From Streptomyces sp. CC0208 (lineage in GTDB: Bacteria; Actinomycetota; Actinomycetes; Streptomycetales; Streptomycetaceae), in NCBI RefSeq assembly GCF_003443735.1, contig NZ_CP031969.1, positions 9,256,090 to 9,320,089 on the forward strand: DNA of 64,000 nucleotides, in the 5' to 3' direction. This document shows positions 43,732-53,033 of this stretch, piece after piece. Made by a program: the position numbers and the translations under genes. The stretch's first letter is position 1, and each line of letters starts with the position of its first letter. The notes beneath the pieces were generated by a model, which searched no databases, had not been told where the DNA came from, and saw only the letters and a list, made by a program, of their open reading frames with translations.

Positions 43732-45981
43732 ATGGCTTCCGAAATCGAGCTGCGGCCCCACCAGAAGGAAGCCGTTGCCGCCGCGACCGCCACGCTCCGC
43801 GATCACGCCCGCGCAAGCGTGATCGCGGCCTGCGGCACCGGCAAGACCCTCATCGCCGCCCGTACCACCGCCCGCATTGCCCCCCGTGGCCGTGTACTGG
43901 TGCTGCTGCCGACCCTGGACCTGCTATCGCAGACGATCCGTTCCTGGCGTCTGGCCGGCCGCAAAGGCACAACCATCGCCATCTGCTCCGCCCGCCAGGC
44001 CCTCGACCATGAACCGCTCGGCGCCGACACCCCCCTCACCACCGACCCCGGCGAGCTCACCGCCCTCGCCACCCCACCGCGCCCCGGCCCGGTTACCGCG
44101 TACGCCACCTACGCCTCCCTGCCCGCCGTCCTCGCCGCCCACCACGCCCACCACCTCCCTCCCTGGGACCTCGTGGTCGTCGACGAAGCCCACCGCACCG
44201 CCGGCCGCCTAGGTAAAGCCTGGGCAGCCGTCCACCACAACGACCAGCTCCCCGCCGCCCGCCGCCTCTACCTGACCGCCACCCCTCGCATCTGGGACCC
44301 GGACGAAGCCCGTGACGGGGAGACTGAAGCGTTCGCCTCCATGGACGACGAAAAGATCTTCGGCCCCGCCGCTTACCGGCTGACCCTCTCCGACGCCATC
44401 GACCTCGGCCTGCTCGCCGACTACCAGATCCTCGTCCCCGTCGTCACTGACGCAGACCTGCGCGACTGGCTAGCCACCGGCCCGGGAGCCGGCGTCGACG
44501 GACTACGCCTGGCCGGCCGCCAAGTCGCCGCCCTGCGCGCCATCCACGACCACCGGCTGCTCCGTATCCTCACCTTCCACCACCGCGTCGCCGACGCCCG
44601 CGCGTTTGCCACCACCCTGGCCGACACCGCCGCCTCCCTCCCCGCTGAGCTGCGGCCCGCCGATCTGTGGGCGGACTGGATCAGCGGCAACCACGCTCCT
44701 CAGGTCCGCCGCCGCCTGCTGTTGGAGTTCGCCTCCCACACCGCCCCCCACACCCCCGCTGTGCTCTCCAATGCCCGCGTGCTGGGGGAGGGCATCGACG
44801 TCCCCGCCATCGACGCTGTCGTCTTTGCCGACCCCAAGAATAGTCCCGTTGACACAGTCCAGGCCGTCGGCCGCGCCCTGCGTCAACCGCCCGGTGCCGG
44901 AAAGAAGGCCACCCTCGTCGTCCCCGTCTACCTCACCCCCGGTGAAGACCCCGACGACCTCCTCGGCGCCGACGCCTACACCCCGCTGTGGCACACCATC
45001 CAGGCCCTGCGCGCCCACGACGACCGCCTCGAAGCACGACTGGCCGACCCCCGCACCCATCGTCCCACCGTGCTCCCCGAAGACCCCGAGGCCTGGCTGC
45101 GCTTCGATCGCCCCACTCAGGCCGAAGAAGTCGCCCTCGCTCTCTCCCTACGGGTCCTGGCTCCCAAGAGCGCCGAATGGCGCCGCGGCCTCAAAGCCGC
45201 ACGCCACTACCACCGCACCCACCACCACCTCGACGTCCCCCAGACCTACGAGGACACCACCGGCTACCCCCTGGGCCGCTGGCTCACCTGGCAACGCCAC
45301 CTCCACACCACCGGAACCCTCGACACAGCCCGCACCCAAGCCCTCGAACGCCTCGGCATCATCTGGGACCCCCGACAGCAGGCCTTCGACCGAGGCCTCG
45401 CCCACGCCATCGCTTACGCGGCCGACCACGGTCACCTCGCTGCTCCGGTCGACTGCGTGCATGACGACTTTCCTCTAGGTCGCTGGCTCGCCACCCAACG
45501 CACTCGTGCCGAGACGCTTACCGCAGAACGCGCCGCCGCCCTCGGCGATCTGGATCAGTGGTGGAACCCGCCCTGGCCGATCACCTGGCAACGTGCCTAT
45601 CACGCTGCTCGTCGGCAAGCGGAAGAGCACCCGGCGGCTTCACCGGCGGGGGAGTGGCTCATGGCTCAGTCTGCCAGGGGCGACGAACTGCACCACCAGC
45701 AGCGCCGTCTCCTCAAGGACCTGGGGCTCGGCCTGCAGGATGCGCCCGTTCCTGACAGCGAGGACAGCCGGCTTCCGGCACGTGAGCGTGCCTTCCGGCG
45801 CGGAGTGGCCGCCGCACGGTCATTCCGAGAGCGGGAGGGCCATCTCAACGTTCCCCAGCGGCACATCGAGGAGATCGACGGCGACCGCGTACGCCTGGGA
45901 CAGTGGCTGAGCAACCTGAGCCGTCGTCGCTCCAGTCTCAGCCCGCAGCGGCAGGCCGCCCTGGCCGAGCTGGGCCTGTAA
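43732..45981 (+). CDS. DEAD/DEAH-box helicase with helicase-associated (HA) repeats
   Basis: A 749-residue superfamily 2 helicase. The N-terminal motor has RPHQKEAVAAATATL, Walker A ACGTGKTLIAA, LVVVDEAHRTAG, LTATPRIW, and motif VI QAVGRALRQPPGAGKKA. The C-terminal 300 residues are HA repeats, each starting with W-xx-G and carrying LGRWLTWQR or LGRWLATQR motifs (about 475-530, 545-600 and 680-749). HA-repeat helicases are frequent in Streptomyces plasmids and arms, and their role is unclear; many sit near defence or toxin genes. The ATG at 43732 begins just before the motor domain. It follows sbcC but hairpins lie between them. Confidence 0.85.
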   Translation: MASEIELRPHQKEAVAAATATLRDHARASVIAACGTGKTLIAARTTARIAPRGRVLVLLPTLDLLSQTIRSWRLAGRKGTTIAICSARQALDHEPLGADTPLTTDPGELTALATPPRPGPVTAYATYASLPAVLAAHHAHHLPPWDLVVVDEAHRTAGRLGKAWAAVHHNDQLPAARRLYLTATPRIWDPDEARDGETEAFASMDDEKIFGPAAYRLTLSDAIDLGLLADYQILVPVVTDADLRDWLATGPGAGVDGLRLAGRQVAALRAIHDHRLLRILTFHHRVADARAFATTLADTAASLPAELRPADLWADWISGNHAPQVRRRLLLEFASHTAPHTPAVLSNARVLGEGIDVPAIDAVVFADPKNSPVDTVQAVGRALRQPPGAGKKATLVVPVYLTPGEDPDDLLGADAYTPLWHTIQALRAHDDRLEARLADPRTHRPTVLPEDPEAWLRFDRPTQAEEVALALSLRVLAPKSAEWRRGLKAARHYHRTHHHLDVPQTYEDTTGYPLGRWLTWQRHLHTTGTLDTARTQALERLGIIWDPRQQAFDRGLAHAIAYAADHGHLAAPVDCVHDDFPLGRWLATQRTRAETLTAERAAALGDLDQWWNPPWPITWQRAYHAARRQAEEHPAASPAGEWLMAQSARGDELHHQQRRLLKDLGLGLQDAPVPDSEDSRLPARERAFRRGVAAARSFREREGHLNVPQRHIEEIDGDRVRLGQWLSNLSRRRSSLSPQRQAALAELGL

Positions 45982-46147
45982 GAACGCAGCGAAAGATACG
46001 CACAGACCACGCACCTCGTGGAGCTTCGATCTCACCGTGGGCCGGCGCCCCACCAAGGATCCGGATAGTCCCTCTCACACCGAGACACCCACCACCTGCT
46101 CTTCACCTCACCCGCCGAGTCACCACAACGGCGCACAAGCCCAGGCA

Positions 46148-46330
46148 TCAGTACGCATCCGAAGACTGCCGCAGGGCCTTGCCGAGTTCCTTCTGCGCGA
46201 GAACGGTGAGGGACCGTGCCCGCCCGAAGGACCCTGCGGACAGCAGAGTGCGGGCATCGGTGATCAGGGAGGAGGCGTTGTCCATCAACGCCTTCCAGAA
46301 CTCCCGCGCTTGCTGCGGGTTACTGGGACA
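46148..46330 (-). pseudogene. AbiV-like abortive infection protein remnant
   Basis: In a minus-strand frame without a start codon the sequence reads REFWKALMDNASSLITDART, then LLSAGSFGRARSLTVLAQKELG and KALRQSSDAY before a TGA at 46148-46150. This matches the conserved first helices of AbiV-family (HEPN-type) abortive infection proteins, which carry an N-A-xx-L, G-x-x-x-R-A-x-x-L and E-x-G-K-A pattern. Upstream the frame meets a stop near 46390, and the C-terminal two thirds are missing. AbiV proteins are antiviral, so this marks an old defence gene. Confidence 0.5.
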
Positions 46331-46471
46331 CGGTGTTCTCGGCCGGGGCCCGCTGGTTCCACACGGGCGGCATCATCTCGACCATGGCTGCAGTGCCTGG
46401 CCCTTTCCTTGCGTGGCCGACGGTGGCCACGCTCTTATTGTCCTATCGGGCGACAGGGGAGGGCGCAGTCG

Positions 46472-48187
46472 GTGAACGGGTCTCAGAGTGACGGGCAGTA
46501 CCCTCATCCCTTCGGCCCGGGTGTGGTGGAAGAGTTTGCAGACCTGCTCGGCGGGACTCTGCGCCCTCGGCTGCGCCGCGATTTTCCCGCTTGGATTCTC
46601 AAGGCGCCGTTCGTCGAGGCGAACCGGGGCCGGTTCATGCTGCGGTTCATGCCGAAGTGGCAGGAGTGGGCTACCACTGAAGCGCAGCGGATCGGCATCG
46701 ACACAAGCAGTGTCCTGGCGGGCGAGGCCGGATGGAACCAGTTGACCCAGCTGTATGACGCTCTGCGTGTTCAGTTGCGGCAGATCGCTGATCGACGTTC
46801 CGCGTTCAGCTGGCTGGTGATTACGAGGCGGATCAACCCGGCGGATCTGCTGCCTGCCGCCCGTGCCTCGATCTCCGAGGCCGTGTTGTCTTTCGCCCTG
46901 AGTGAGGTGGGGTCCAGCCGTCGTCCGTCCAAGTCAGCCGAGCTGATCACGAGCCGGTGGTGGCTTGCCCCCCAGGCCCTGACCGACCTGGACGAGCTGT
47001 GCTCGGTCGGGATGCTGCTGTTCAACGTACACAGCGCCCGTAGGCGCGTGGCCAAGGGCCAGAGTCTCAGGCTGGAGGGCGCGCACCTGGTCCCGGAGGT
47101 TGTCGACACGGACGACACCGTTGAGCGTGCGATCAGTCTCTACGACGGCCGACTGAAATTCACCGGAGGCCGCGGTAACGACCTGGGCTCGTTCCCCAGA
47201 ACGGTTACGGACCGCCGCGAGTCTGCGAACATCATCACCTGGGCGGATCTGCGCGGCCAGGACCTCGTATCGCGTGACGACCTCACACGACTGCTTCAGA
47301 CATACGGACCGGTCTTCCCGCTCGGCACGAACATCGAGGACCTCGCACCCGCGGCCTTCTCCAGCGGAGTCGGCCTGACCCTGGAGACTCAGGCAGCCAC
47401 CGCGGTCCTTTCAGCGGCGTGGACCTATCTCGCGGATCGCGGAGCAACCTGGAAGTCCGTTCCGGGAGACTGGTCTCAGTACGGCTATCTGCGCTGCCCG
47501 CGCGACTGGTTCACCGCTCGCTTGAAGGACGGTCCGGCGCTGCCCGAACTGCTCGGCTCATCCTGGCGCGAGGGCGCGACGGTTCGCGAAGTGATCACAC
47601 TGCTGGTCCGCGCGCAGGTGGTGCTGCCGGTCGGGCGTCACGTCGTCGTCGATCTCACGCGCGCTTCCTCATTGCTGATGGACAGCTTCGAGCGGGCCAA
47701 GGAAGGGGCCGCAGCCAACGAATGGGGCAGCTCGTTCGAAGCCGCTGTGCAGGAGGCGATCGACACAACACCCTGGAAGCCGACCTCCGCGCTGCGCTCG
47801 GTGATCGGCAAGAAGGTCAAGGACGAGAACGGCAATGTGATTACGGACATCGATGCCGTCGCCTTCCACGCAGGGACCCTGTGGCTGATCAGCGCGAAGG
47901 CATTCCAAGCCGGGCCCGACTACACCGTCGGTGCCTACGACGCGGTCAAGAGGATCGCGCGCAAGGCGGTGGCGGCGAGCGAGCAGTGGAACGGCTACCT
48001 CGAGAGGATCCGCTGGCGTCCATCCGCGCTCGGGGTGGACCTGCCTGACGGATGCACGCTCGAAGGCCTGGTCGTCATGCCCTTCGTCCCGTACGTACCG
48101 ATCGAGTCCTCAGCTGCAAAGCCGGTGGGAGACCTCTGCCACGTCTCGAGTATCCATGAGCTCATCACAGTGGCCTTGCGGGCGTAG
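46472..48187 (+). CDS. Large hypothetical protein with a possible PD-(D/E)XK nuclease motif
   Basis: A 571-residue protein. A GTG start at 46472 follows a GGGGAGGG site; the frame upstream is open but not protein-like. The N-terminal 400 residues are helical and I recognise no family. The C-terminal part has a nuclease-like arrangement: SFEAAVQEAID (Glu), NGNVITDIDAVAFHAGTLWL (Asp461), and ISAKAF (Lys476), followed by YDAVKRIARKAV. In a PD-(D/E)XK enzyme the motif would be D-x(n)-(E/Q/S)xK; here a Ser-Ala-Lys replaces the usual E-x-K. It could be a restriction-type or repair nuclease. Its place between an HA helicase and surface proteins in a defence-rich stretch fits this, but no partner gene is evident. 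Confidence 0.5.
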   Translation: MNGSQSDGQYPHPFGPGVVEEFADLLGGTLRPRLRRDFPAWILKAPFVEANRGRFMLRFMPKWQEWATTEAQRIGIDTSSVLAGEAGWNQLTQLYDALRVQLRQIADRRSAFSWLVITRRINPADLLPAARASISEAVLSFALSEVGSSRRPSKSAELITSRWWLAPQALTDLDELCSVGMLLFNVHSARRRVAKGQSLRLEGAHLVPEVVDTDDTVERAISLYDGRLKFTGGRGNDLGSFPRTVTDRRESANIITWADLRGQDLVSRDDLTRLLQTYGPVFPLGTNIEDLAPAAFSSGVGLTLETQAATAVLSAAWTYLADRGATWKSVPGDWSQYGYLRCPRDWFTARLKDGPALPELLGSSWREGATVREVITLLVRAQVVLPVGRHVVVDLTRASSLLMDSFERAKEGAAANEWGSSFEAAVQEAIDTTPWKPTSALRSVIGKKVKDENGNVITDIDAVAFHAGTLWLISAKAFQAGPDYTVGAYDAVKRIARKAVAASEQWNGYLERIRWRPSALGVDLPDGCTLEGLVVMPFVPYVPIESSAAKPVGDLCHVSSIHELITVALRA

Positions 48188-48383
48188 AGCCGTCCGGGTC
48201 CCGGCACCCGCCGCGCCACCGACATGCACCGCGCTTACGGCAAGGCAGTCCGGTAGAACGAGGCCACCAACAGCCTGTACATATGGCCGGATTGGCAGTG
48301 TTGCGACCGGTGTTCCCGCTATGGCCCCCTCAGCTAAAGTGCCGATCTCTCTGGCATGCTCCGTCGCTGCAACTGGGGGATTT

Positions 48384-49292
48384 GTGGCACGTCCTGAGAA
48401 CCACCTGCACCGAGACGGCACACCTCGCCGGGAACTGGCCGTCGCCCTGCGTGACCTGCGTGGCGCCAGCGGACTGACCTACGCCCAGATGGCCTCCCGG
48501 TGCAACTACTCGATCAGCGCGTTACAGGAAGCGGCGTCCGGTCAGCGGCTGGCGACGCTGCCTGCGACGCTGGCCTTCGTGACGGCATGCGGCGGCGACA
48601 CGAACGCCTGGCAGCACTATTGGAACCAGCTCAGGAGGATGGAGACGGAAGGAACAAGGGTAGCGGCGGGTGCTCTGACGCCACTTCAGCATGAGCAGCC
48701 TCAGCACATGGTCCCCGTTACCGGCCCCGCACCCTCGAACACCGCACCGGGGGCGGAGCCGACCACGCATGCGATCCCCCAGCCGTCGGCCCCTCACCGG
48801 TTCAGACACCTTGCTCGGCTGGCCCGCCACCGTCACCTCCGCTGGATGGCCCCAACTGCGCTCTTGGCCGCAGTCGGTGGGGGGCTCACCGCACTGTTGT
48901 CTCCTCACTCCCCGGCGCCCCACCACAGCGCCCCGGCCTTCGCGCTCGTGGTCGTGCAGAACAAAGTCGCCATCGGGCCTTCGACCCTGACCGAAGACAG
49001 CACCCCCGTATATCTCTCTACCAAGACCGTCAGCCGCTGCCGGATCCGCCACTGCATGCTCGCCGACACGTCGATGGTGAGCGGCGCCAAACTCGTGGCC
49101 ACCTGCTGGACCCGCGGAGAGACACTGACCAATGCGGATATGACCTCCACCGGGATCAACCGCAACCCTGACGCGGTCTCCTCCGACCGCTGGTACCTGG
49201 CGAAGTGGAAGGACGGGCGCACCGGCTACATCTGCGAGGTCTACATCGCCCCGGCCTACCGCGGCGGCGTGGGTCTGAACCACTGCCGGTAA
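48384..49292 (+). CDS. Membrane protein with XRE helix-turn-helix and SH3-like extracellular domain
   Basis: A 302-residue protein. Residues about 15-70 are an XRE-like HTH (LRDLRGASGLTYAQMASRCN, then YSISALQEAASG). A linker and one TM helix (WMAPTALLAAVGGGLTALL, about 150-168) follow. The outside part (about 185-302) resembles an SH3-like domain with paired Cys (VSRCRIRHC, then LVATCWTRGETL, then GRTGYICEVYIAP, ending NHCR). The GTG at 48384 has GGGGGA upstream. This layout (cytoplasmic DNA-binding, external sensor) suggests a signal receiver. The next gene is a secreted protein with the same kind of external domain. Confidence 0.65.
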   Translation: MARPENHLHRDGTPRRELAVALRDLRGASGLTYAQMASRCNYSISALQEAASGQRLATLPATLAFVTACGGDTNAWQHYWNQLRRMETEGTRVAAGALTPLQHEQPQHMVPVTGPAPSNTAPGAEPTTHAIPQPSAPHRFRHLARLARHRHLRWMAPTALLAAVGGGLTALLSPHSPAPHHSAPAFALVVVQNKVAIGPSTLTEDSTPVYLSTKTVSRCRIRHCMLADTSMVSGAKLVATCWTRGETLTNADMTSTGINRNPDAVSSDRWYLAKWKDGRTGYICEVYIAPAYRGGVGLNHCR

Positions 49293-49480
49293 CCCACTCA
49301 CGGATCACATCACGCCCCAAAATGCCGCCTGCCACCAGCGCGGACAACAAGGCCGCCACCCTGCAGGTTGTCCGGGGAAAACCCAAAGTCTCGGACAACT
49401 CTGTACGGAGATTGCCCCGGCTGTCTTGCTGAACCTGTCCAGCACAACAACCCATCAGGACAGGAAAAGAGGGAGAGCCC

Positions 49481-49864
49481 ATGCGCTCACCGACCGCTGC
49501 TCCCACCAAACTGCGCCTTCGCGTCGCCTGCGGAGTCACTGCCGTTGCAGCTGCCCTCACGGCTGCAGTGGTTACACCAGCTGCAGCCGCCCCGGCAGAC
49601 GTCCCCTACACGTCCGTGATCCAGTCCAACTCAGGCGGAGCCTGGTGGCGGGCCCAGCCCAACACGAGCTCACAGAAGATGAACTACCTTCGCAACGGCC
49701 AGGCCGTCCACATGGACTGCTGGACAACCGGGGAGCTCGTCTCACCGCCTAACTCCAACTACACCTCCGACCGGTGGTTCAAGGTCCAGGTCCCGGAGGT
49801 CTCCGGCCACTACTATGTGCACTCCTCCCTGGTGAGCCGCCAAACCTCCGTTGGGGGCTGCTGA
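49481..49864 (+). CDS. Secreted SH3-like protein
   Basis: A 127-residue protein with a signal peptide (basic start, then VACGVTAVAAALTAAVVTPA, cleaved near AAA). The mature part reads WWRAQPNTSSQKMNYLRNGQ, then VHMDCWTTGELVSPPN, then WFKVQVPEVSGHYYVHSSLVS and a final Cys. This resembles the extracellular part of the preceding membrane protein (both have a CW-T-x-GE motif and a closing Y-V-xx-x-x-V segment), so the two may share a ligand or bind each other. GGGAGAG precedes the ATG. SH3-like secreted proteins of this size are common in Streptomyces; no function is known to me. Confidence 0.6.
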   Translation: MRSPTAAPTKLRLRVACGVTAVAAALTAAVVTPAAAAPADVPYTSVIQSNSGGAWWRAQPNTSSQKMNYLRNGQAVHMDCWTTGELVSPPNSNYTSDRWFKVQVPEVSGHYYVHSSLVSRQTSVGGC

Positions 49865-50177
49865 CACCGGCCCCCTCCCGCGCGCCCGGCACGCATCACA
49901 CCCACACGACGTGCCGGGCCGCCGACCGCAACGCTCAGCAGCAGGGTGCGTTGGTGGCCGCCAGTAACCCTCACGAGGGAACGTTCTGTCTGCACATACT
50001 GAGCAGCCGGTCGTAGTCCAGTTCCATGTGTGTAGCCCTTCCAGACACGGTGGTGCGCCGTGACAGGACAGTCAGGGGTGGGTGTGCCTGGGGTTGTGCT
50101 GCCAGCCGGCAGCACAACCCCAGCGCCGGGTTTCGGGTCCCGCAGAGGACTGCGGCCACGGGCGTCCCACGGCGGCG
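49865..50177. other. Intergenic region between convergent transcription units
   Basis: About 310 bases with a strong hairpin at 50088-50123 and no supported gene. Confidence 0.5.
50088..50123. terminator. Strong bidirectional hairpin terminator
   Basis: CTGGGGTTGTGCTGCC and GGCAGCACAACCCCAG form a perfect 16-bp stem with loop AGCC. It lies between the SH3 gene (+) and the end of the pPIWI-RE operon (-). Confidence 0.75.
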
Positions 50178-53003
50178 TCAGGGCCTCTCGCGGTCGGGAG
50201 CGTCCTGGGTGGTCGCGTCGGCGAGGGCATCGCCGCCCGGGGAGTCGGTGAGAGCGGTGCGTCGGTACTGGGGGTGGTCAAGGTCCATCTGCTGGGCGGC
50301 GTGCAGGGGGACGGGGTAGCGGGTGCGATTGGCCCAGGCCAGGGTCTGATGGCACAGACGGGCCGCGGCCAGCGCAAGCGACTGGGGCTCGATCGGAGCC
50401 GTGTCCGGGTTCTCGCCGGTGCCCGCAGGGCCCGCGGTGACGATGGGGTAGATCTCGGTAGCGGTCATGCTGTACCAGTTGGGGCGGACCTCGTTCTTGC
50501 GCCGGTTGTCGGGGTCACTGGAGCCGTGGCTGGCGCTCCAGCGGGTGATGGCTTCGCCGAGGCGGCCGGCTCCAGCGCCGTCGAACTGCGGCGGGACGGT
50601 GGCCAGCAGCCAGGTGGGGGAGTCGAAGTCGGGCTCGACCCGGTACAGCAGGTTGGTGACCTTGTTGGTGCGGGCCACGGTGCCGTCGGCAGCGCGGTGG
50701 CTGACCCTGATCGGGCGCGGCACCTCGTCCATGTCCTTGTTGATGCGCACCACGGCCAGCGGGCGTTCACGGGCCGCAAGGGTGCTGGCGGGCAGCCAGG
50801 TGCTGTTGCGTGTGGGCTGCTGGCCCTGGCGGCGGTTGTGCAGGCCCAGCCACAGGCGGCGGGTGGCCACACCGTCGACGGTGACGGTGTAGGGGGCGCC
50901 GTCGAGGTAGTCGCCGAGGTCGGCCAGGGCTTGGTCGATGTGCTGGGCCACCGTCTTGAGGCCGCGGTTGTCGTCGTCGAAGTCGGTCATCTTGCCGGTG
51001 GGGTATGCGTCCGCGTGGAAGGCGGCCTGCGCCTGGTGGTAGAGCTCCCAGCGGCGGTGGGTGTAGCTCCAGCCGTGCAGGGTCCAGGCCCCGCCGGGGG
51101 CGGTGGGGGGTTTCAGGACGCTGGCGGTGACGCAGATCTTGGCGGTGCGGTCCTTGCCCTGACGGCTCTGGCGGCGCACGTGGATGCCGCAGTGCGCAAC
51201 CTGGTCGGCTGTGTGGGGGCCGATCGCGTCGACCATGACCTGGTCGATGCGGCGGTCGATGATGCCCAGGCTGCGGCACAGATCCAGCAGCGACAAGACC
51301 ACCTGGTGGTCGGTCTTCTTCCCGTTCGGCTTCGTCCGCTTGGCTTCCTTGCGGTCGGCGGTGAACTGGGAGACGAACCCGAGCCGCGCCAGGGTGCGCC
51401 GTGCCTGGTGCTTGGCGTCCTCGTCCGGGCCGGGCCCTGAGGCGGTGCCTGTGCCGTCGGCTGGCGGTACGGTGTCCTCTTCCTCGGCCGCGGCGTCGAA
51501 TTCGGTCTCCGCCCAGACGCCGACGAGGGTGGCCGGTTCCTTCTTGAGCGAGGGGATGTGCGTGATTGCGGTCTCCTGTCCGGCCGTGGGGCCGTGGACG
51601 AGGAAGTCGGGGACGCAGTGGAAGACGGCGCTGACCCGGCCTGCGTCCAGGGGGACGGGAATGCCCTCGGCGGGATCGATGGTCTGCGGGTCGAGGCCGA
51701 AGACGCTGGCGAGGCCGTGGATCATGCGCTGGCGCATCTCGTCCCGGTACCACAGGCACACCAGGCGCAGGTGCGGGTAGTCCATGGCGTCCAGGGAGCG
51801 GACGATGTCGCCCGGCTGCACGGACAGTTCGGCTTGCGGCAGTTGCTTGAAGCCGCGGGCACGGGAGTCCTGGACAATGGTCAGGGGGGTGGGGGAGAGG
51901 ACCTGCCCGATGTGGTGGTCGAGTTCGCGCAGATGGTGCATGCCGACGCCGCGGCCGACGGGGAAGGAGAAGGTCTTGCCCTGGACGGGGCGGATGGGGC
52001 CGAGCCCCGCAGGCTCGGTCTCGGCTTCCGTGGTGGGCTGGTTGTCGTCCCGGGCGTCGGTGCCGTGTTCGGCCTCGACACGCTTTTGGATGTTGTGCAG
52101 GACGGAGTGGTCCATGCCGAGACGGGCCAGCGTCTGCAGGGACATGCGGTGGATGCGGCGGACGCGGCCGCGTCCGGCCATTTCGACCTCGACGATCGGC
52201 AGGGTGGCCTCGGCCTGTTCGGCCAGCACGGTGCGCGCGTAGGCCATCGTGCGGCTGATGCGGGTGGCCTGAGAGGAGACCACGAGGATCGGGTCGGCGA
52301 CATTGGGCAGGGTCTTCAGGGCCAGCCGCACCCGGGCCAGCGCGTGCGCGGTGCCGGCTTTGTTGGACCAGGGCTGCTGCCAGGCGATCAGGCCGCCGCT
52401 GCTGTCCGGCCTCAGGGCGATGTCCTGGTCGTCCACCCTCCAGGTGTGCTGGGCGAGGCGGTGGGCCAGGTCCCAGGCGACGGTGCTGTAGACCCAGTTG
52501 GCCGCGTCCGGCTGCCGGCCGGGGGTGGCGGAGGCCGGAGTGTGCGGGCCGTGCGGGGTGATGAGGTAGTCGGCCAGCAGCCGCTCCTGCTGGAGGGTTT
52601 CGGCGACGCGTTCGGCCAGCGGGGTGGGCCTGTTGAGGTCGATGTCGTCGGGGTGCTGGCCGAGGACGAGGCCGTGCAGGAGGGTGAACGCGTCGCGCAG
52701 GGTGTCGTCGTCGAGCGGCCGGCGGGTGGCCAGCAGGCCCTGCTTGGGGTCGAAGAAGACGTACCCGCCGGTTAAGCAGCGCAGGGCGCCGGTGAGCACA
52801 GAGTGCGGGGCCTGGGCTTCCTCCCGTTTGACGATGTCCTTGTACTGACGGTCCAGCAGGGTCCACAGGGAGGTGACGCTGGTGGGGAACTGGCGCAGGT
52901 GGACGGTGGCCCCGTCCAGCAGCGCAGGGGTGCAGCGGTAGGCGAGTACGTCCAGGCAGGGGCGGGTGGCGGGTACAGGCATGAGCGGACAGGGACCTTT
53001 CAT
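50178..53003 (-). CDS. pPIWI-RE family protein (bacterial Argonaute-like)
   Basis: A 941-residue protein that matches the pPIWI-RE family in size, gene context and C-terminal motifs. The N-terminal 300 residues would be the X domain and the middle the MID domain (TPLTIVQDSRARGFKQLPQA, then MDYPHLRLVCLWYRDEMRQR). The C-terminal RNase H-like PIWI domain contains PYTVTVDGVATRRLWLGLHN, AVVRINKDMDEVPRPIRVS, NWYSMTATEIYPIV and the closing TRYPVPLHAAQQMDLDH, with Arg and Glu residues as the name implies. I cannot assign the exact RE pair. The family was predicted to act in RNA- or DNA-guided plasmid or phage defence. The ATG at 52982 is an alternative start. It is the last gene of a three-gene operon. 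Confidence 0.8.
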   Translation of the reverse strand: MKGPCPLMPVPATRPCLDVLAYRCTPALLDGATVHLRQFPTSVTSLWTLLDRQYKDIVKREEAQAPHSVLTGALRCLTGGYVFFDPKQGLLATRRPLDDDTLRDAFTLLHGLVLGQHPDDIDLNRPTPLAERVAETLQQERLLADYLITPHGPHTPASATPGRQPDAANWVYSTVAWDLAHRLAQHTWRVDDQDIALRPDSSGGLIAWQQPWSNKAGTAHALARVRLALKTLPNVADPILVVSSQATRISRTMAYARTVLAEQAEATLPIVEVEMAGRGRVRRIHRMSLQTLARLGMDHSVLHNIQKRVEAEHGTDARDDNQPTTEAETEPAGLGPIRPVQGKTFSFPVGRGVGMHHLRELDHHIGQVLSPTPLTIVQDSRARGFKQLPQAELSVQPGDIVRSLDAMDYPHLRLVCLWYRDEMRQRMIHGLASVFGLDPQTIDPAEGIPVPLDAGRVSAVFHCVPDFLVHGPTAGQETAITHIPSLKKEPATLVGVWAETEFDAAAEEEDTVPPADGTGTASGPGPDEDAKHQARRTLARLGFVSQFTADRKEAKRTKPNGKKTDHQVVLSLLDLCRSLGIIDRRIDQVMVDAIGPHTADQVAHCGIHVRRQSRQGKDRTAKICVTASVLKPPTAPGGAWTLHGWSYTHRRWELYHQAQAAFHADAYPTGKMTDFDDDNRGLKTVAQHIDQALADLGDYLDGAPYTVTVDGVATRRLWLGLHNRRQGQQPTRNSTWLPASTLAARERPLAVVRINKDMDEVPRPIRVSHRAADGTVARTNKVTNLLYRVEPDFDSPTWLLATVPPQFDGAGAGRLGEAITRWSASHGSSDPDNRRKNEVRPNWYSMTATEIYPIVTAGPAGTGENPDTAPIEPQSLALAAARLCHQTLAWANRTRYPVPLHAAQQMDLDHPQYRRTALTDSPGGDALADATTQDAPDRERP

Positions 53004-53033
53004 AGCTGGGACGGATGAGGACGGGCGGGGAGG

